DNA of 64,000 nt from Lepidostoma basale. Lineage: Eukaryota; Arthropoda; Insecta; Trichoptera; Lepidostomatidae. Each line of letters starts with the position of its first letter. The stretch's first letter is position 1. The stretch lies in assembly GCA_022606425.2 (NCBI GenBank), contig JAHDVF020000849.1, positions 62,001 to 126,000 on the forward strand, read 5' to 3'. Below the pieces are notes generated by a model. It did not search any database. It saw nothing but the letters and a program-made list of their open reading frames with translations, and was not told the origin of the DNA. A program made the translations under genes and the position numbers. Shown here piece by piece: positions 42,026 to 52,874 of the stretch.

Positions 42026-42460
42026 CATCTTCACAACAGCCTGGTTTGATATCAATAAAGGTGTCAAACAGGGGTGTGTAATGTCTCCATGGTTGTTTAA
42101 TCTATATATGGACAAGTGTGTGAAAGAGCTGAAAGGGTTGGAAGCAGGTGCAAAAATGAACGTTGTGTCAGTAAGCTGTCTATTGTATGCGGACGACGCT
42201 GTGCTACTTGCAGACAACGAGCATGAACTACAAGCCCTGGTGTCTAGTATGTATGAGGTATGCAAGCGATACGATTTGATGATGAATGTGAATAAGTCCA
42301 AGGTAATGATTTTCGAAAAAGAAGGAAGCATGACAGTCTGCAACATTAGTGTAAACGGTGAAAATCTGTAACAAGTGGATGAATTTGTTTATTTAAGAAG
42401 TATGATTACAAAGGATGGGAGAGTGGAGAAGGGTATTGAAAGAAGGGTTAGGGCAATTTT
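42026..42460 (+). mobile_element. RTE-A1 reverse-transcriptase core
   Basis: GVKQGCVMSPWLFNLYMDKC, then SVSCLLYADDAVLLADNEHE, then NKSKVMIFEKEGSMTVCNIS up to a stop in GENL*QVDEF. GVKQGC..SPWLFN and YADD are reverse-transcriptase motifs 4 and 5. The 3' half of the element is lost. Confidence 0.9.
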
Positions 42461-43049
42461 TCGATTCGTAAAACTGTCCTTACTAGGTTATTTGGTATTT
42501 TTGATGTAAAATGAATAAGTATTTTTAACATCCGATACTTGCTAGCACTCCTTAAACTCCTGGTGTTTAATATTATCATTTTGTATGGAGAAATTGGGAT
42601 TTATTGCATTGAATTTTTTTTTTCAACATTCTCTAACTAATTTATTACCGAATATTTTATTTATACCGAATAATACGTTTTTGATTTTAATAATTTTTAA
42701 TTTAATAAAGTTGAAAAACGCGAAATTCTCCATACAAAAAGTTTTAAAATTTAATCTTGGTATCAGGATAGCAGAACGGCCAAGAAGGTGTGAAGCATGA
42801 AAATTACGGTTTTTAAAATCGTCCTTACTGTATAATGTTGATTGCACTGCCCGATAAAATGTTACAGAAAAATTTTTATTGTCAATATGCTCTCCTGATA
42901 CTCAATAATTTTAATGCTAAAATGATTAAATTGTTGATTAATAAAAATAGACATGAATTAGGCTCAAAGGAATATTCGATGATATCTGATCTTGATGAAG
43001 AACAGTTTTAATTATTTTTTTATTACCAATGAAATATTATATAAAGATA
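42461..43049. other. AT-rich, no feature seen
   Basis: Nearly 600 bp of A/T-rich sequence with no gene or repeat I can support. The phrase cgtccttact occurs twice (42475 and 42821 areas). Confidence 0.35.
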
Positions 43050-43184
43050 ACTAACTAACTAACCATCACGCCGTCTCCCCGAAGAAAGAATGGACTGCCA
43101 CACTTTTATTTCGTGGCATATTTCTCTCGCATCCTCAATATTCATACATCTTGTCATGCACGCGCGTCGATTTCTCTGATATTG
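43050..43184 (-). mobile_element. RTE-A1 3' scrap
   Basis: GTTA tail on the minus strand and about 110 bp of the C-terminal region, lacking ggggtaggc. Confidence 0.75.
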
Positions 43185-43224
43185 TGATAATTACAACATT
43201 CTTTGCAAGTCCTCCTCAGATTTA

Positions 43225-43505
43225 GCTGGAGATTCAGGGCAGACACAGTAAGGACCAACATGTTTTGAGGACTTCCGATATGAAGACACTGAGGACGAAA
43301 GCAGGACAGCAAGACACTGAGAGATCGCGTGAGGAACACCAGAATTAGAGAGATATGGGAGGTTGAGATTGGTTTTATAAGATGGCGTAGACAGCGTAGA
43401 AGGGACTGATACGGTCATGCTCAAAGGATGGACACCCCCGTACTCCCCTATATTGCATTATATAATCAGCCTCACGGGACTCCTCATCGTGGAAGACCTC
43501 CTAAA
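43225..43505 (+). mobile_element. RTE-D fragment
   Basis: ggcagacacagtaaggacca, then ctgagagatcgcgtgagga and the region for TPVLPYIALYNQPHGTPHRG RPPK. Frameshifted. Confidence 0.75.
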
Positions 43506-44000
43506 ATATTCTTCTTCTTCTTCCTCTGCCTATTCCCGTCCACTTCTGGACAAAAGCCTCCTCCATTTGCTTCCATGTCACTCTGTTTTGTGCAAACTTC
43601 ATCCAGGTTATTCCGACGTGTCTGTTCAGATCATCCTTCCACCGTAGTTGCGGTCGCCCTGCACTTCTCTTTGCTGTCCACGCTCTCCAACTCAGCAGTA
43701 TTCTTGTCCATTTTTCATGTGAGCTTCTGGCTACGTGTCCTGCCCATTGCCATTTTAAAGTCATCGGTGGATGATGTCAGTGACCTTTGTTATTTCTCTC
43801 ACCGTATCGTTTCTGACTCTGTCTCTTAGGCTTATTCCTAACATGGCTCTTTGGGTCACTCGTAGTTTCTCGGCACATTGTTTGGACAATGTTACAGTTT
43901 CAAGACCATAAGTACCAACTGGCAGAACCCGGGCTTCATAGACTTTTTGTTTCAGGTTGATCGGTATTTTCCGGTTTTTAAGGATGTAGTAATCCATGTT
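43506..44000 (-). mobile_element. RTE-C 3' fragment
   Basis: Two minus frames give KNRKIPINLKQKVYEARVLP, GTYGLETVTLSKQCAEKLRV and RAMLGISLRDRVRNDTVREI, then LKWQWAGHVARSSHEKWTRI and AGRPQLRWKDDLNRHVGITW. They end WTGIGRGRRRRIF. It is the best RTE-C copy, broken once at IIHR. Confidence 0.9.
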
Positions 44001-44039
44001 TTACAGACGTAAAATTCCAGATCGGTTGCAATTACATAA

Positions 44040-44440
44040 TAAGGATCTGCCAGTTGGTACTTATGGTCTTGAAACTGTTACATTGTCCAAACAAAGTGCC
44101 GAGAAACTACGAGTGACCCAAAGAGCCATGGAAAGAGCCATGTTAGGAATAAGCCTAAGAGACAGAATCAGGTCACTGACATCATCCACCGGGTGGCGAC
44201 TCTAAAATGGCAATGGGAAGGTCACGTAGCCAGAAGCTCAGATGAAAAGTGGACAAGAAGACTGCTGACTAAGAGACCGTGGTCTGCAGAGAGAAGTGCA
44301 GGGTGACCGCAACTACGGTGGAAGGATGATCTGAACAGACACGTCGGAATAACCTGGATGCAGTCTGCACAGGACAGAGTGACATGGAAGCGAATGGAAG
44401 GGGCCTTTGTCCAGGAGTGGACGAGAATAGGCTGAGGGAG
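44040..44440 (+). mobile_element. RTE-C 3' fragment, inverted partner
   Basis: DLPVGTYGLETVTLSKQSAE and RAMERAMLGISLRDRI, then frameshifted to the WTRIG end with agaagaagaataag. It forms a head-to-head pair with 43506-44000 across a 40-bp spacer. Confidence 0.85.
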
Positions 44441-44599
44441 AAGAAGAGAAGAAGAATAAGAATGTATAAATAACAAACCTAAAGATTAAGAATTGGAAAG
44501 AATTATAACATTGATATTGCATCCCTGAGGCGATTCACACGATCACGAAATATGTCCACCATTTCCCGAGTATTTGTGCTGGAGCAAAATTGACGATAG

Positions 44600-44860
44600 A
44601 CGAAAGATGTTCTAAAGCAGCTACTGGTAACCGGTTCCGGCAGATATAATGTACACTATAAATGATTTGTGACGTAGTCAAATGATTGAAGTGACCGTCT
44701 AGCGACCAGAAGGTCACGGGTTGAATTCCTGTAGGTGTTAAAACCATTTTTCTGCGCTTGCCGCCTTTGCTTACGTCATAATAACGATATACGCAAATTA
44801 TCGTTCTTAATAATACCTTAAGGCTATTATATTCCGACGAAATCAAGCGTCTTTAATATG
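44600..44860. other. Possible tRNA-like repeat, weak
   Basis: gtgaccgtctagcgaccaga followed by ggtcacgggttgaattcctg loosely resembles a tRNA-derived SINE B-box area (gggttgaattcc). No second copy is present in the window to support it. Confidence 0.25.
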
Positions 44861-45065
44861 TAAATAATTAATCATTTTAAAAATATATTATAATTTATTT
44901 ATTTATTTATTTATACATTATACACAAATGAGACATTACAAACGATAAAACATTTAGACGACTCATTTGGACACAAAACGGTATTACAAAGATAAAAACA
45001 AAACAAAACAAAACAACATGAGACCAAAAAATCATACATATTAGAAGGAATCCAAATATGTCGAC

Positions 45066-45129
45066 GTCAGTGAGGCAGTACTCTTTCCAGAATTTGCAAT
45101 ATTTTTTTTATGAATACTGCCTCACTGAC
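45066..45129. repeat. 15-bp perfect hairpin
   Basis: gtcagtgaggcagta (45066-45080) pairs perfectly with tactgcctcactgac (45115-45129) across a 34-base loop. It follows a TTTA simple repeat (44893-44914). Purpose unknown. Confidence 0.75.
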
Positions 45130-45184
45130 ACTGAAATTGTCCAAATCACCGTAATGTTAAAATTAAAATGATGTAATACATGCA

Positions 45185-45295
45185 ATACATCACGCAATAC
45201 ATGTAATACATGCCATACATGGAATATCGAAACACAGCGAATAGAATTTTAAATCTACGCCAGGCTACAACGCAAGTGATTTGCGCATACTCTCT
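45185..45295. repeat. Diverged local duplicate, copy 1
   Basis: catacatggaatatcgaaac, then aatagaattttaaatctacg and ctacaacgcaagtgatttg recur at 45925-46010. Confidence 0.7.
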
Positions 45296-45304
45296 CATGT
45301 AACA

Positions 45305-45425
45305 ACATGAAATAGACGCGCGTGCATGACACGATGTATGAATGTTGAGGAAGCGAGAGAAATATCTCAGGAAAGAAAAGTGTGGCAGTCCATTCTTTCT
45401 GCCTAACGGCGTGATGGTTAGTTAG
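45305..45425 (+). mobile_element. RTE-A1 3' end
   Basis: Last 110 bp of A1 (cgtgcatgacacgatgtatg) with the ccccttcggggagac piece deleted, then a short GTTA tail. Confidence 0.8.
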
Positions 45426-45429
45426 TTTT

Positions 45430-45705
45430 TTCTCTCATGTACAGGGTTCTCAAGAATATCTTTTGAACCCTCTCCAACATGAGAGAACACTGAGCCTCAT
45501 GAGGACTCCATATCACGGCACCCCCCTCGAGCCTGCTTCTGACTAAGGAGTTATATAGAGTTCTGACCCGGGTGTCTCTGAAAACCTCAACAATTCGAAG
45601 AACAAAACCTTCATCACCTTCAACGATCGTTGTTCGGTATTCTATTTTATATCGTTTTCTCCGTGAAGAGTAAGAAGAAGAAGAAATATGGGTTTCTCCA
45701 CTCAT
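45430..45705 (-). mobile_element. LINE-F internal fragment
   Basis: Minus strand: EGDEGFVLRIVEVFRDTRVR, then TLYNSLVRSRLEGGAVIWSP and SLMLERVQKIFLRTLYMREK. LVRS.LE....W.P....ER.QK.FLR is the connection between RT and C-terminus in Jockey/CR1-group elements. Confidence 0.8.
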
Positions 45706-45859
45706 TTTTTACACCAAACAATATCAGACTTTTATAAAATTAATTTAATTGTATGATTGTTTAATTAATTTTATTAAAACGATTGTCAACTTGTCGACTG
45801 TCAAGATAACATCTTGTTATTAAAGAACAATGTTATGGTAATAAAAAATATTTAAATTA

Positions 45860-46091
45860 TAACTAGCGGACCCGACAGACCGACGTTTTTTCGATATTCT
45901 TATGTACTCAACACGCACGTAATTGTGATACATGCCGTAAATGGAATATCGAAATAAGCAAATAGAATTTTAAATTAACGCCACGCTACAACGCAAGTGA
46001 TTTGAGTAGAATCTGACATTAGCGCCATCTTTGGAAAACATCTGACGATTGATGCTACTTAATGTAGCATCTGATAGCTGACGTACGTACG
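45860..46091. repeat. Diverged local duplicate, copy 2, and unassigned repeat
   Basis: Starts aactagcggacccgacagac, which I recall as a widespread moth/butterfly repeat start (low certainty), and then duplicates 45185-45295. Confidence 0.45.
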
Positions 46092-46138
46092 AACCTCATA
46101 CATACTATTCACCAGGACTTGTAGTTCATGCTCGTTGT
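46092..46138 (-). mobile_element. RTE-A1 scrap
   Basis: acctcatacatactattcac followed by caggacttgtagttcatgct is the reverse of the NEHELQVLVNSMYE region, only 47 bp. Confidence 0.7.
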
Positions 46139-46140
46139 CT

Positions 46141-47400
46141 AATATTAACCAATGTAATCCTAAAAAGAATCAAACCGAAAGTAGAAGAAATACTGACCCA
46201 AGACCAGTTCGGATTCAGAAGGGGAATGGGAACTAGAAAAGCAATATTATCAACACGCTTAGTACTGGAGAAAATAATCAAAAGAAACCTGGATACATAT
46301 GTCGGATTTGTGAACATAGAGAAGGCATTCGACACGTTGGAATGGAGAGGGTTGTTCGGGATGATGGACAGAATTGGAGTCAAACACAGAGACAAACGAA
46401 TTATCCAAGCGATATATAAGGAAGAAGCCGTCATCCTCAGACTGGGCAAGGATGAAAAGGAAGCAAGGATAAGACAAGGGGTGAGACAGGGCTGCTCTCT
46501 TTCCCATGTACTCTTCAATGGCTATATATACAATGTGCGATAGATGAAATAATATAGGAAATCGAACATAGAAGAGGTGTAAGAATTCACGGACGGAAAG
46601 TGGATATGAAAAGATTTGCAGTTACCAGCGATGAAATCGAACTAAAATATGCCTTAGATACCATGGAAAAAATACTTAGTACAACGTGTAACATGAAAAT
46701 TAACAATGGTAAAACTAAGGTAATGACCGTGGGTAGAGATGAGCGCCAAATAAATGTAGAGATGGCTGGAACTGCGATCAAGAATGTAAAGACTTTTGTT
46801 TACCTGGGAAGCAGCATTACATGGGATGGTCGATCCAAGAAAGACGTTGATAGTCGTATCCACCAGGCTAAACTTGCCTTCAATAAAAAGTCTAAAATAT
46901 TCGAGTCCAACCTCCGAGTACATAGACCTGAACCTCCGAAAACAAATTTTAAAAACATTGGTGTGGAGTGTTTTACTGTACGGCTGCGAGACTTGGTGCC
47001 TGGGCAAAAGAGAGCGAAAGAGGCTGAAGGCATTTGAGATGTGGACCTACCGACGAGTTGCCCATGTTTCAAGGAGGGACCACATTACAAATGAAGAAGT
47101 TCTCAGCAGAGTTGAAGAGAGTAGACACGTGTTGAACACGATAGCGGAGAGGCGCGCAAGATGGATCGGTCATGTGTTGCGACACGAATGTTTCCTGCAT
47201 GATGTGTTGGAGGGAATGGTTGAGGGATCGATTGACAGAGGACGACCTCGCCAGGAGTACCTAGACCAGATTTACCGAGATATGAGCTGCACCTCTTATG
47301 CGAAGTTGAAGAGAGTTGTCGAGGATCGAGCGGAGTGGAAGAGGAGATGCGTCGCCTTGCTGCAGACCAATCGCTAGATTGAGACCGGAGAGAAGGAAGA
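46141..47400 (+). mobile_element. RTE-B fragment, longest copy
   Basis: LTNVILKRIKPKVEEILTQD, QFGFRRGMGTRKAI, then NLDTYVGFVNIEKAFDTLEW and IRQGVRQGCSLSHVLFNGYI (RT motifs 1-4). The FADD box is destroyed (KRFAVTSDE). Later frames give VYLGSSITWDGRSKKDVDSR, LLYGCETWCLGKRERKRLKA and GHVLRHECFLHDVLEGMVEG. It is at least triple frameshifted and ends QTNR-stop. Confidence 0.9.
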
Positions 47401-47451
47401 CAGCTTACTGACACTTCGCTTTCTCACTGGGTCCTCAGTGTCTTCATCTCT

Positions 47452-47780
47452 GGCGAATGAAAGTGTTATGAACAAAATAATGAAAGATGATTTGAACACA
47501 TGGAAAGAACAAATGAAGAAAGAGTGGTATAAATAAAGTATGTGTTAACGATTTAAACGGAACTATAAATAGAGGAAGACTGAGAAAAACGTGGCACGAT
47601 CAAATAAATTAAATATTAAATGTCAGCCATGTGAGGAGTCGGAGAAATCGACGTGCACGCATGAAATTTTGAAAGTTGAGGAAACGCGAGATGTATGTCA
47701 GAAAATAAACAGTGTGGAGGTCCGTTATTTCTGCCTAGTTCTTTGGAGACAGCGTGATGGTTAGTTAGTTAGTTAGTTAT
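47452..47780 (+). mobile_element. Decayed RTE-A1 3' end
   Basis: gaatgaaagtgttatgaaca through agaggaagactgagaaaaac to an old GTTA tail, with many substitutions. 47402-47450 before it is a minus-strand RTE-D scrap (ggtcctcagtgtcttcatct). Confidence 0.75.
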
Positions 47781-48014
47781 GCAATAAAAACTTCTCTGTA
47801 CGTCGCTGATTCGACAAAACAACATCTCAGAAATACAGATAAATGACGCTCGTGCAAGGTCGTCTGTCTCAACTACCGCGAAATAAATAATTAATTGGAA
47901 ACGTAAGTAATAAAATGCAATTATTTGCAAGATGGTCATAAAATTTTTACGATGTTTACAATCTACAATGTCTGAGGAAAAAAAATAATAAAATGAAGAA
48001 TCAATTAATTTAAT
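47781..48014. other. No feature seen
   Basis: Non-repetitive AT-rich sequence without a supported gene. Confidence 0.35.
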
Positions 48015-48350
48015 CCTATTCCTGTCCACTCCTGGACAAAGGCCTCCTCCATTCGCTTCCATGTCACTCTGTCCTTTGCAGACAGCATCCAGGTTATTCT
48101 AACATGTCTGTTCAGATAATCCTTCCACCGTAGTTGCTGTCGCACTTCTCTTTGCCGTCCACGGTCTCCAAGTCAGCAGTCTTCTTGTCCACTTTTCATC
48201 TGAGCTTTTGGCAACGGGTAGGGTGGATGATGTCAGTGATCTTTGTTTTTACTCTCATCGTATCGTTCCTGGCTCTGTCTCTTAGGCTTTTTCCTAACAT
48301 GGCGCTTTTCATGGCTCTTTGGGTCACTCGTAGTTTCTCGGCACGGGCAT
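48015..48350 (-). mobile_element. RTE-C fragment
   Basis: Contains the reverse of WTGIG, MEEAF and KVTDIIHP blocks (attcgcttccatgtcactct, gtggatgatgtcagtgatct). Deleted around LKWQWAGHV. Confidence 0.75.
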
Positions 48351-48570
48351 ATAAAACGGAGACCACCAGACCACACAGTAAATAGAGCTTTGTGAATCTT
48401 CCTCGTCAACCATCCAGAGGAAGACCTAGGAACACGTGGAGAGAAATGGCTTGAGTGAAAGCGATACTCAGAACCGTAAATAGTCAGCCTTAGATCGAGA
48501 AGAGTCGACCCCAACAGTCAACACAGACAATGAGTTGGGATAGCGCCAAGAATAAGATGAAGAAGAAGAA
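48351..48570 (+). mobile_element. Unclassified RTE C-terminal scrap
   Basis: aggaagacctaggaacacgt encodes RGRPRNTWREMA, then after a stop a DREESTPTVNTDNELG-like stretch and gaagaagaagaag. It is close to other RTE C-termini but has no second copy here. Confidence 0.5.
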
Positions 48571-49280
48571 GGTCACGAAGGCTTTTTCTAACTATAAATA
48601 CTGTACCTTCATCTAGTTTACTTCTTTTGATAGATCTGACGATCTGTGCACAGAAATCATGTCTCGTCTCTCCTTCCATCTCTTAGGCGGTCTTCCAGGT
48701 GGGCGGTGTCCGGAGGGGATTTCATAAGCGGCTGTATATGCAAGTCTGTCACCATCCATCCGTATCTTCTTCTGGATCTACTCCACTGAACGATATCCTA
48801 TTTTTCGCAAGTTTTTCTTATGTCTACGTTGCGGACACGATCTCGGAGAGTTTTTCCAGTAATTGATCTTAGGACCTTCAACTCCGATGTTCTTAGTAGT
48901 CCCTTGGTTCGCACAGTGTCCCGCGTCTCTACAGCGTACGTCATGATAGGTCGCACACATGTCTTATAAATTCTGATCTTGCTGTCGATACGCATGTGCT
49001 TGTTCTTCCAGATCAGATTCTTCAGACATCCTGACACGGCAGAGGACTGACTTGTACTCGTACTTCGGTATAAAGGTCATTATAGCTGCAGATCTCTACT
49101 CCCAAAGATCTGAAACTCATTACTTGCTCCACAGGTATATCATCAACAGTCAGCTTATATCTTGTAGGTTGCCTAGATATAGTGAGACTTGTTGTTTTGT
49201 TGACTGTCGGATCAAATTTACGCACAGGAGTTTCTTGGTTGTAGCCATATCGGTTCTGGGTTCTACCGCGTATGTCAATA
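48571..49280 (-). mobile_element. RTE-D-related fragment
   Basis: Minus frames give NKTTSLTISRQPTRYKLTVD and QVMSFRSLGVEICSYNDLYT (the YLG/SLG strand after the RT palm), then MSGCLKNLIWKNKHMRIDSK, RPIMTYAVETRDTVRTKGLL and ELKVLRSITGKTLRDRVRNV. It reaches further 5' than the other RTE-D copies and differs in sequence. Confidence 0.85.
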
Positions 49281-49544
49281 TAGGATAGCCTTAGTTTTTG
49301 TATAGTAGATTATCGATTTGTGCTCATGTGCTTATTTTTTCAAATCGTTTTACCAAATTGTGGTTTTTGACATGTTTTAATTTAAATATTTTTATTTCAG
49401 AATTGTAATGACACAGCGTAACGGGGTTCATCGTACTAACGAAGTGGTTATAAAATTGTGGCTCGCGATTTTTTTTTTATATAAAAAAACTATTTTTGTT
49501 TCTTCTATAGTCGCCTTCACTTATATATTCATATATTTGAATAA
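49281..49544. other. No feature seen
   Basis: AT-rich; I find no supported gene or repeat. Confidence 0.35.
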
Positions 49545-50035
49545 ATATAACTTCTTCTTCCTTGTTGTAGACCTATGTGGTCTGTTCTCCAGAGTGTCGC
49601 TACTTCTATGAGGTAGACTCCCAGCTGTCCTTCCATATTTTAGGAGGTCTTTCACGAGGACGAGTCCCATGAGGCTGATTATGCAATGCAATATAGGGGA
49701 GTCTGGTGGTGTCCATTCTTTGAACATGACCGTACCAGTCTCTTTTTCGCTGTCTGCTCCATCTTATAATATCCTTAACCTCACTTATCTATCTTATTCT
49801 GGTGTTCCTCACGCGATCTCTCAGCTTCTTGCCTGCTAGCGTCCTCAGTGTCTTTACCTCGGATGCTATCGCCCTCAGTGTCTTCATCTCGGATGCTATC
49901 GTCCTCAGTGGCTTCTTTTCGGAGTCCTCAAAACTTGTTTGGTCCTTGCTGTGTCTGCCCTTGCTTCGACGCCATATGTTATTATTGCTCTTACGCATAC
50001 TTTATAGATTCTCATCTTACTCTTAGTATTTTACA
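49545..50035 (-). mobile_element. RTE-D fragment with internal duplication
   Basis: Minus strand: KKPLRTIASEMKTLRAIASE and VKTLRTLAGKKLRDRVRN, showing a repeated SEMKTLRAIA unit (about 30 bp, three times near 49845-49915). Then the VQRMDTTRLPYIALHNQPHG block. Confidence 0.82.
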
Positions 50036-50110
50036 ACATTTTATTACACTTTTAGCAGACATGTTTCGGTTATGACACATTCTTTTTCAATGTACAAAAT
50101 TTTAACATTG
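50036..50110 (-). mobile_element. Penelope/retrozyme-like scrap
   Basis: Retains CCGAAACATGTC on the minus strand (50069-50058), but CTGATGA is lost (ttgaaaaag). Confidence 0.3.
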
Positions 50111-50450
50111 TCTAATAGATCTCATTTCTACTGCATTTATTCTACTTTCATCCTTCTTTTGTCAGTTCCATGCTTCGCTTCCATACATAAGGGTCGGTAG
50201 AAGAACACCATTGTACACTGCCATTCTAGCTTTTTTGGATAGATTTTTGTTTGCGATGACAACTTTAAGTGCACCATTCACCCCAACCCTTCTTTCAATA
50301 TCCCTCTCCACTGTAAAAATACTACCTAAATACACGAACTCATCTACTTGCTCCAAATTTTCACCATTCACGCTAATGTTGCAGACTGTCAAGATTTCTT
50401 CTTTTTCAAAAATCATTACCTTGGACTTATTCACATTTTTTTCACATTTT
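50110..50450 (-). mobile_element. RTE-A1 internal fragment
   Basis: Frame 50434-50162: MNKSKVMIFEKEEILTVCNI, SVNGENLEQVDEFVYLGSIF, then a deletion of TRDGR and GAGNK, and ALKVVIANKNLSKKARMAVY. It continues to the RINAVEMRS region and stops without a tail. Confidence 0.85.
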
Positions 50451-50451
50451 T

Positions 50452-50880
50452 TTCGAGTGCCATGTCAGGTCCCCCCGAAGTCGGCTATTACCCTGACGTA
50501 GACCTCTCTGTCCTGTGCCAGACGGTACAACTCCCCCACCTCCTGAAATCCGGTCCATTCCTTAATCCATTCTCGAGCCAGGACATCTGGGGTCTTCCAA
50601 CACCACGCCTCGTATTTTTCGTTGCGAAAAATGTGTCCCAAATATGCCATCTTTCTAGACTTCATATCAGACAACAATTCTCTTCCTACTCTGGCTTTAT
50701 GTAGCACCTCATTGTTGTTGATAATATCAGTCCATGATCTGCAAAATTCTGTGATGGAGCCACATTTCAAATGCTTCTATACGGTTTATTCCAGTTCTGC
50801 ACTCCGTATAGATATGGACCAAATATAGCACTTGACCATCCTCTGTCTCAATTTTAAGTTAATGTTGTCATTGCCTACGC
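50452..50880 (-). mobile_element. RTE-H C-terminal fragment
   Basis: Minus frame 50770-50465: GSITEFCRSWTDIINNNEVL, HKARVGRELLSDMKSRKMAY, LGHIFRNEKYEAWCWKT and KEWTGFQEVGELYRLAQDRE, ending FGGT-stop. WTD..NNNEVL..A and YLGH place it in the BovB-like RTE group. Confidence 0.82.
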
Positions 50881-51054
50881 TAATATCCCTTGATGTCCCG
50901 CCGTACACACATAGCAATACAACAGCAAAAGAAAATACACAATTGATACATATTATAAATAACATATGTTAGAGAAAGAATAAAAAAGAAATAATGCACG
51001 GCAGGAGGCACAGGAGGGAAGGAAGAGATAAATAAATAAATACCATTGGTCTGT
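50881..51054. other. No feature seen
   Basis: A-rich stretch with aataaataaata near 51030, possibly the tail of an unrecognised retroelement. Confidence 0.3.
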
Positions 51055-51275
51055 TCCTGTAATCAGGCTGGCATCTCTTGGGAGATCGACTCCCAGCTAT
51101 CCCTTCATCTCATTGGCGGTCTTCCGGAGGGACGTTAGCCAACAGGAATCTGATGACAGCGTGTGGGATTCTGGTGGGATCCATCCTCTGCACGTGCGCA
51201 TACCAGAATCTTCTGCATTGTCTGCCCCATCTCACGACATCTTCCACCTTGCAAATTTCGCAGATAGCCTAAAAA
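51055..51275 (-). mobile_element. RTE-D 3' fragment
   Basis: Minus strand: AICEICKVEDVVRWGRQCRR, FWYAHVQRMDPTRIPHAVI and a diverged PEDRQ end. Confidence 0.78.
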
Positions 51276-51277
51276 TT

Positions 51278-51375
51278 AACGTATATTTTATTTAAAAAAA
51301 TCTATTTTACATTAAACCCTACAAAAGTGAAAAGCTCTGTGTCAATTTAAAAAACAAATTAGGGCAAAAATCGGG
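51278..51375. repeat. Dispersed repeat R1, copy 3, diverged
   Basis: acattaaaccctacaaaagt and gctctgtgtcaatttaaaaa correspond to R1 at 10065 and 20755. Confidence 0.6.
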
Positions 51376-51655
51376 GATAACGTGGCACGATCAAATCAAT
51401 CAAATATTGAATCAACCATGAAAGTGTTATGAACAAAATAATGAAAGGATTATTAAAATGGTTTGGACACATGGAAAGAATGAATGAAGCAAGAACGATA
51501 AAGAAGAAGAAATTGAGGAAGAGTATGGAAAACGTGACACGATTAAATAAATCAAATATTGAATGTCGGCCACGTATGTATATATGTCAGGAAAGAAATG
51601 CGTGGCCGTCCATTTTTATGCCTAATCCTTCTGGAAGACGGCGTGATGGTTAGTT
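51376..51655 (+). mobile_element. RTE-A1 3' fragment
   Basis: MNKIMKGLLKWFGHMERMNE, then a frameshift, and the 3' end ccttctggaagacggcgtga with a short tail. Preceded by a displaced HDQINQILN scrap (51379-51415). Confidence 0.78.
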
Positions 51656-51870
51656 AGACGTAATAAGACGAGCAGACAGCGAAAAAGGTACTGGTACGGT
51701 CATGTTCAAAGAATGGACACCACCAGACCCCTATATTGCATTGCATAATCAGCCTCATGGGACTCGTCCTCGTGGAAGACCTCCTAAAAGATGGAAGGAC
51801 AGCTGGGAGTCTACCTCACAGGAGGAGCAATACTCTGGAAAATAGGTCTACAACAAGCAAGAAGAAGAAG
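51656..51870 (+). mobile_element. RTE-D 3' fragment
   Basis: GHVQRMDTTRPLYCIA-like text, NQPHGTRPRGRPPKRWKDSW and ESTSQEEQYSGK-stop, then acaacaagcaagaagaagaa. Confidence 0.8.
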
Positions 51871-51875
51871 AAGAC

Positions 51876-52530
51876 CACGTATGTATGTATGTCAGGAAAG
51901 AAAATCGTGGCAGTCCATTTTTTCTGGCTAATCCTTCTGGCTGCAAGCTCCTTGCGAACGTTCCTAATGTCCAAGCTTCTATCCAGAAACACCAAGCTGC
52001 GTATTTATAACACCATCATCAAGCCAGTGGTGACATATGGTTCTGAGTCATGGACAATGATTCTAAAAGAACAACAAAGAATCTACTGGTTTGAGAATAG
52101 AATACTTAGAATGATCCTGGGATCCAGACCCGGTGTTGCAGCGGGAACTTGGAGGCATAGGACCAACCAAGAGATCCGTACGATGCCCAGCAGCCCCTCA
52201 TAACGAGCTCCGTGAGAGCCGGTCGCCCAGCATGGATTGGGCACGTATGCCGAGCCGAAGAGACCAGAGCAATCAAGACCCTGTACGCGTCTAGACCGAC
52301 TGGAGTAAGACCTCTAGGAAGGCCTAGACAGCGCCTAATGGACAATGTTCTGGCTGACCTGGCTAGGTTGGGCGAATCGGACTGCTGGGAGCAAAAGGCG
52401 CAGGATCGAGGAGCTTGGCGAAAAATCATCAAGGAGGCTAAGACTCTTCAAGAGTTGTATGGCCATAGGAAATAAGTAAGTAAGTAACCCTTCCGGGAGA
52501 CGGCGTGATGGTTAGTTAGTTAGTTATTTA
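51876..52530 (+). mobile_element. RTE-A1 3' end, interrupted by RTE-E
   Basis: 51876-51940 is the ICQERKIVAVHFFWLILL-type end of A1; it resumes at 52489 with ccttccgggagacggcgtga and a GTTA tail. The two parts are contiguous in intact A1 copies. Confidence 0.82.
51941..52488 (+). mobile_element. RTE-E fragment inserted in RTE-A1
   Basis: LLSRNTKLRIYNTIIKPVVT, YGSESWTMILKEQQRIYWFE, NRILRMILGSRPGVA, then in another frame GRPAWIGHVCRAEETRAIKT, LYASRPTGVRPLGRPRQRLM and LGESDCWEQKAQDRGAWRKI, ending ELYGHRK-stop and a GTAA tail. Flanks ccttctgg and ccttccgg are a near-perfect 8-bp repeat. It explains the fragment at base 1. Confidence 0.9.
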
Positions 52531-52874
52531 GTAATGGCTGCTTAAAAGTTCGACAACCACAGTACTGGTGTTTAAGTAGAGGTAAGAAGAGTCAAGTTAA
52601 AGGTTACTATTAATGTCCGGATGTGACTTAATGGCTTTGAACTACGGAAATATCGATGTAAATACGCTCATAAAATATTCAATAATTTCCATACGAGATT
52701 ATAATTTTTTTGATGCATTTTTCCACGTATTAAGTATGAGGATTTATCAATAAGTACCACCAACTAACCTATAAATGAGTTAATTGGGTTATACTTTCGT
52801 ATGAAGCACTTAATTAGTGGTGTGGTATTATTTAATATTGAATTAAAGTTGAAGAAGAGCTGATCTTCTGGAAG
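52531..52874. other. No feature seen
   Basis: Ordinary AT-rich sequence with no supported gene or repeat. Confidence 0.35.
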
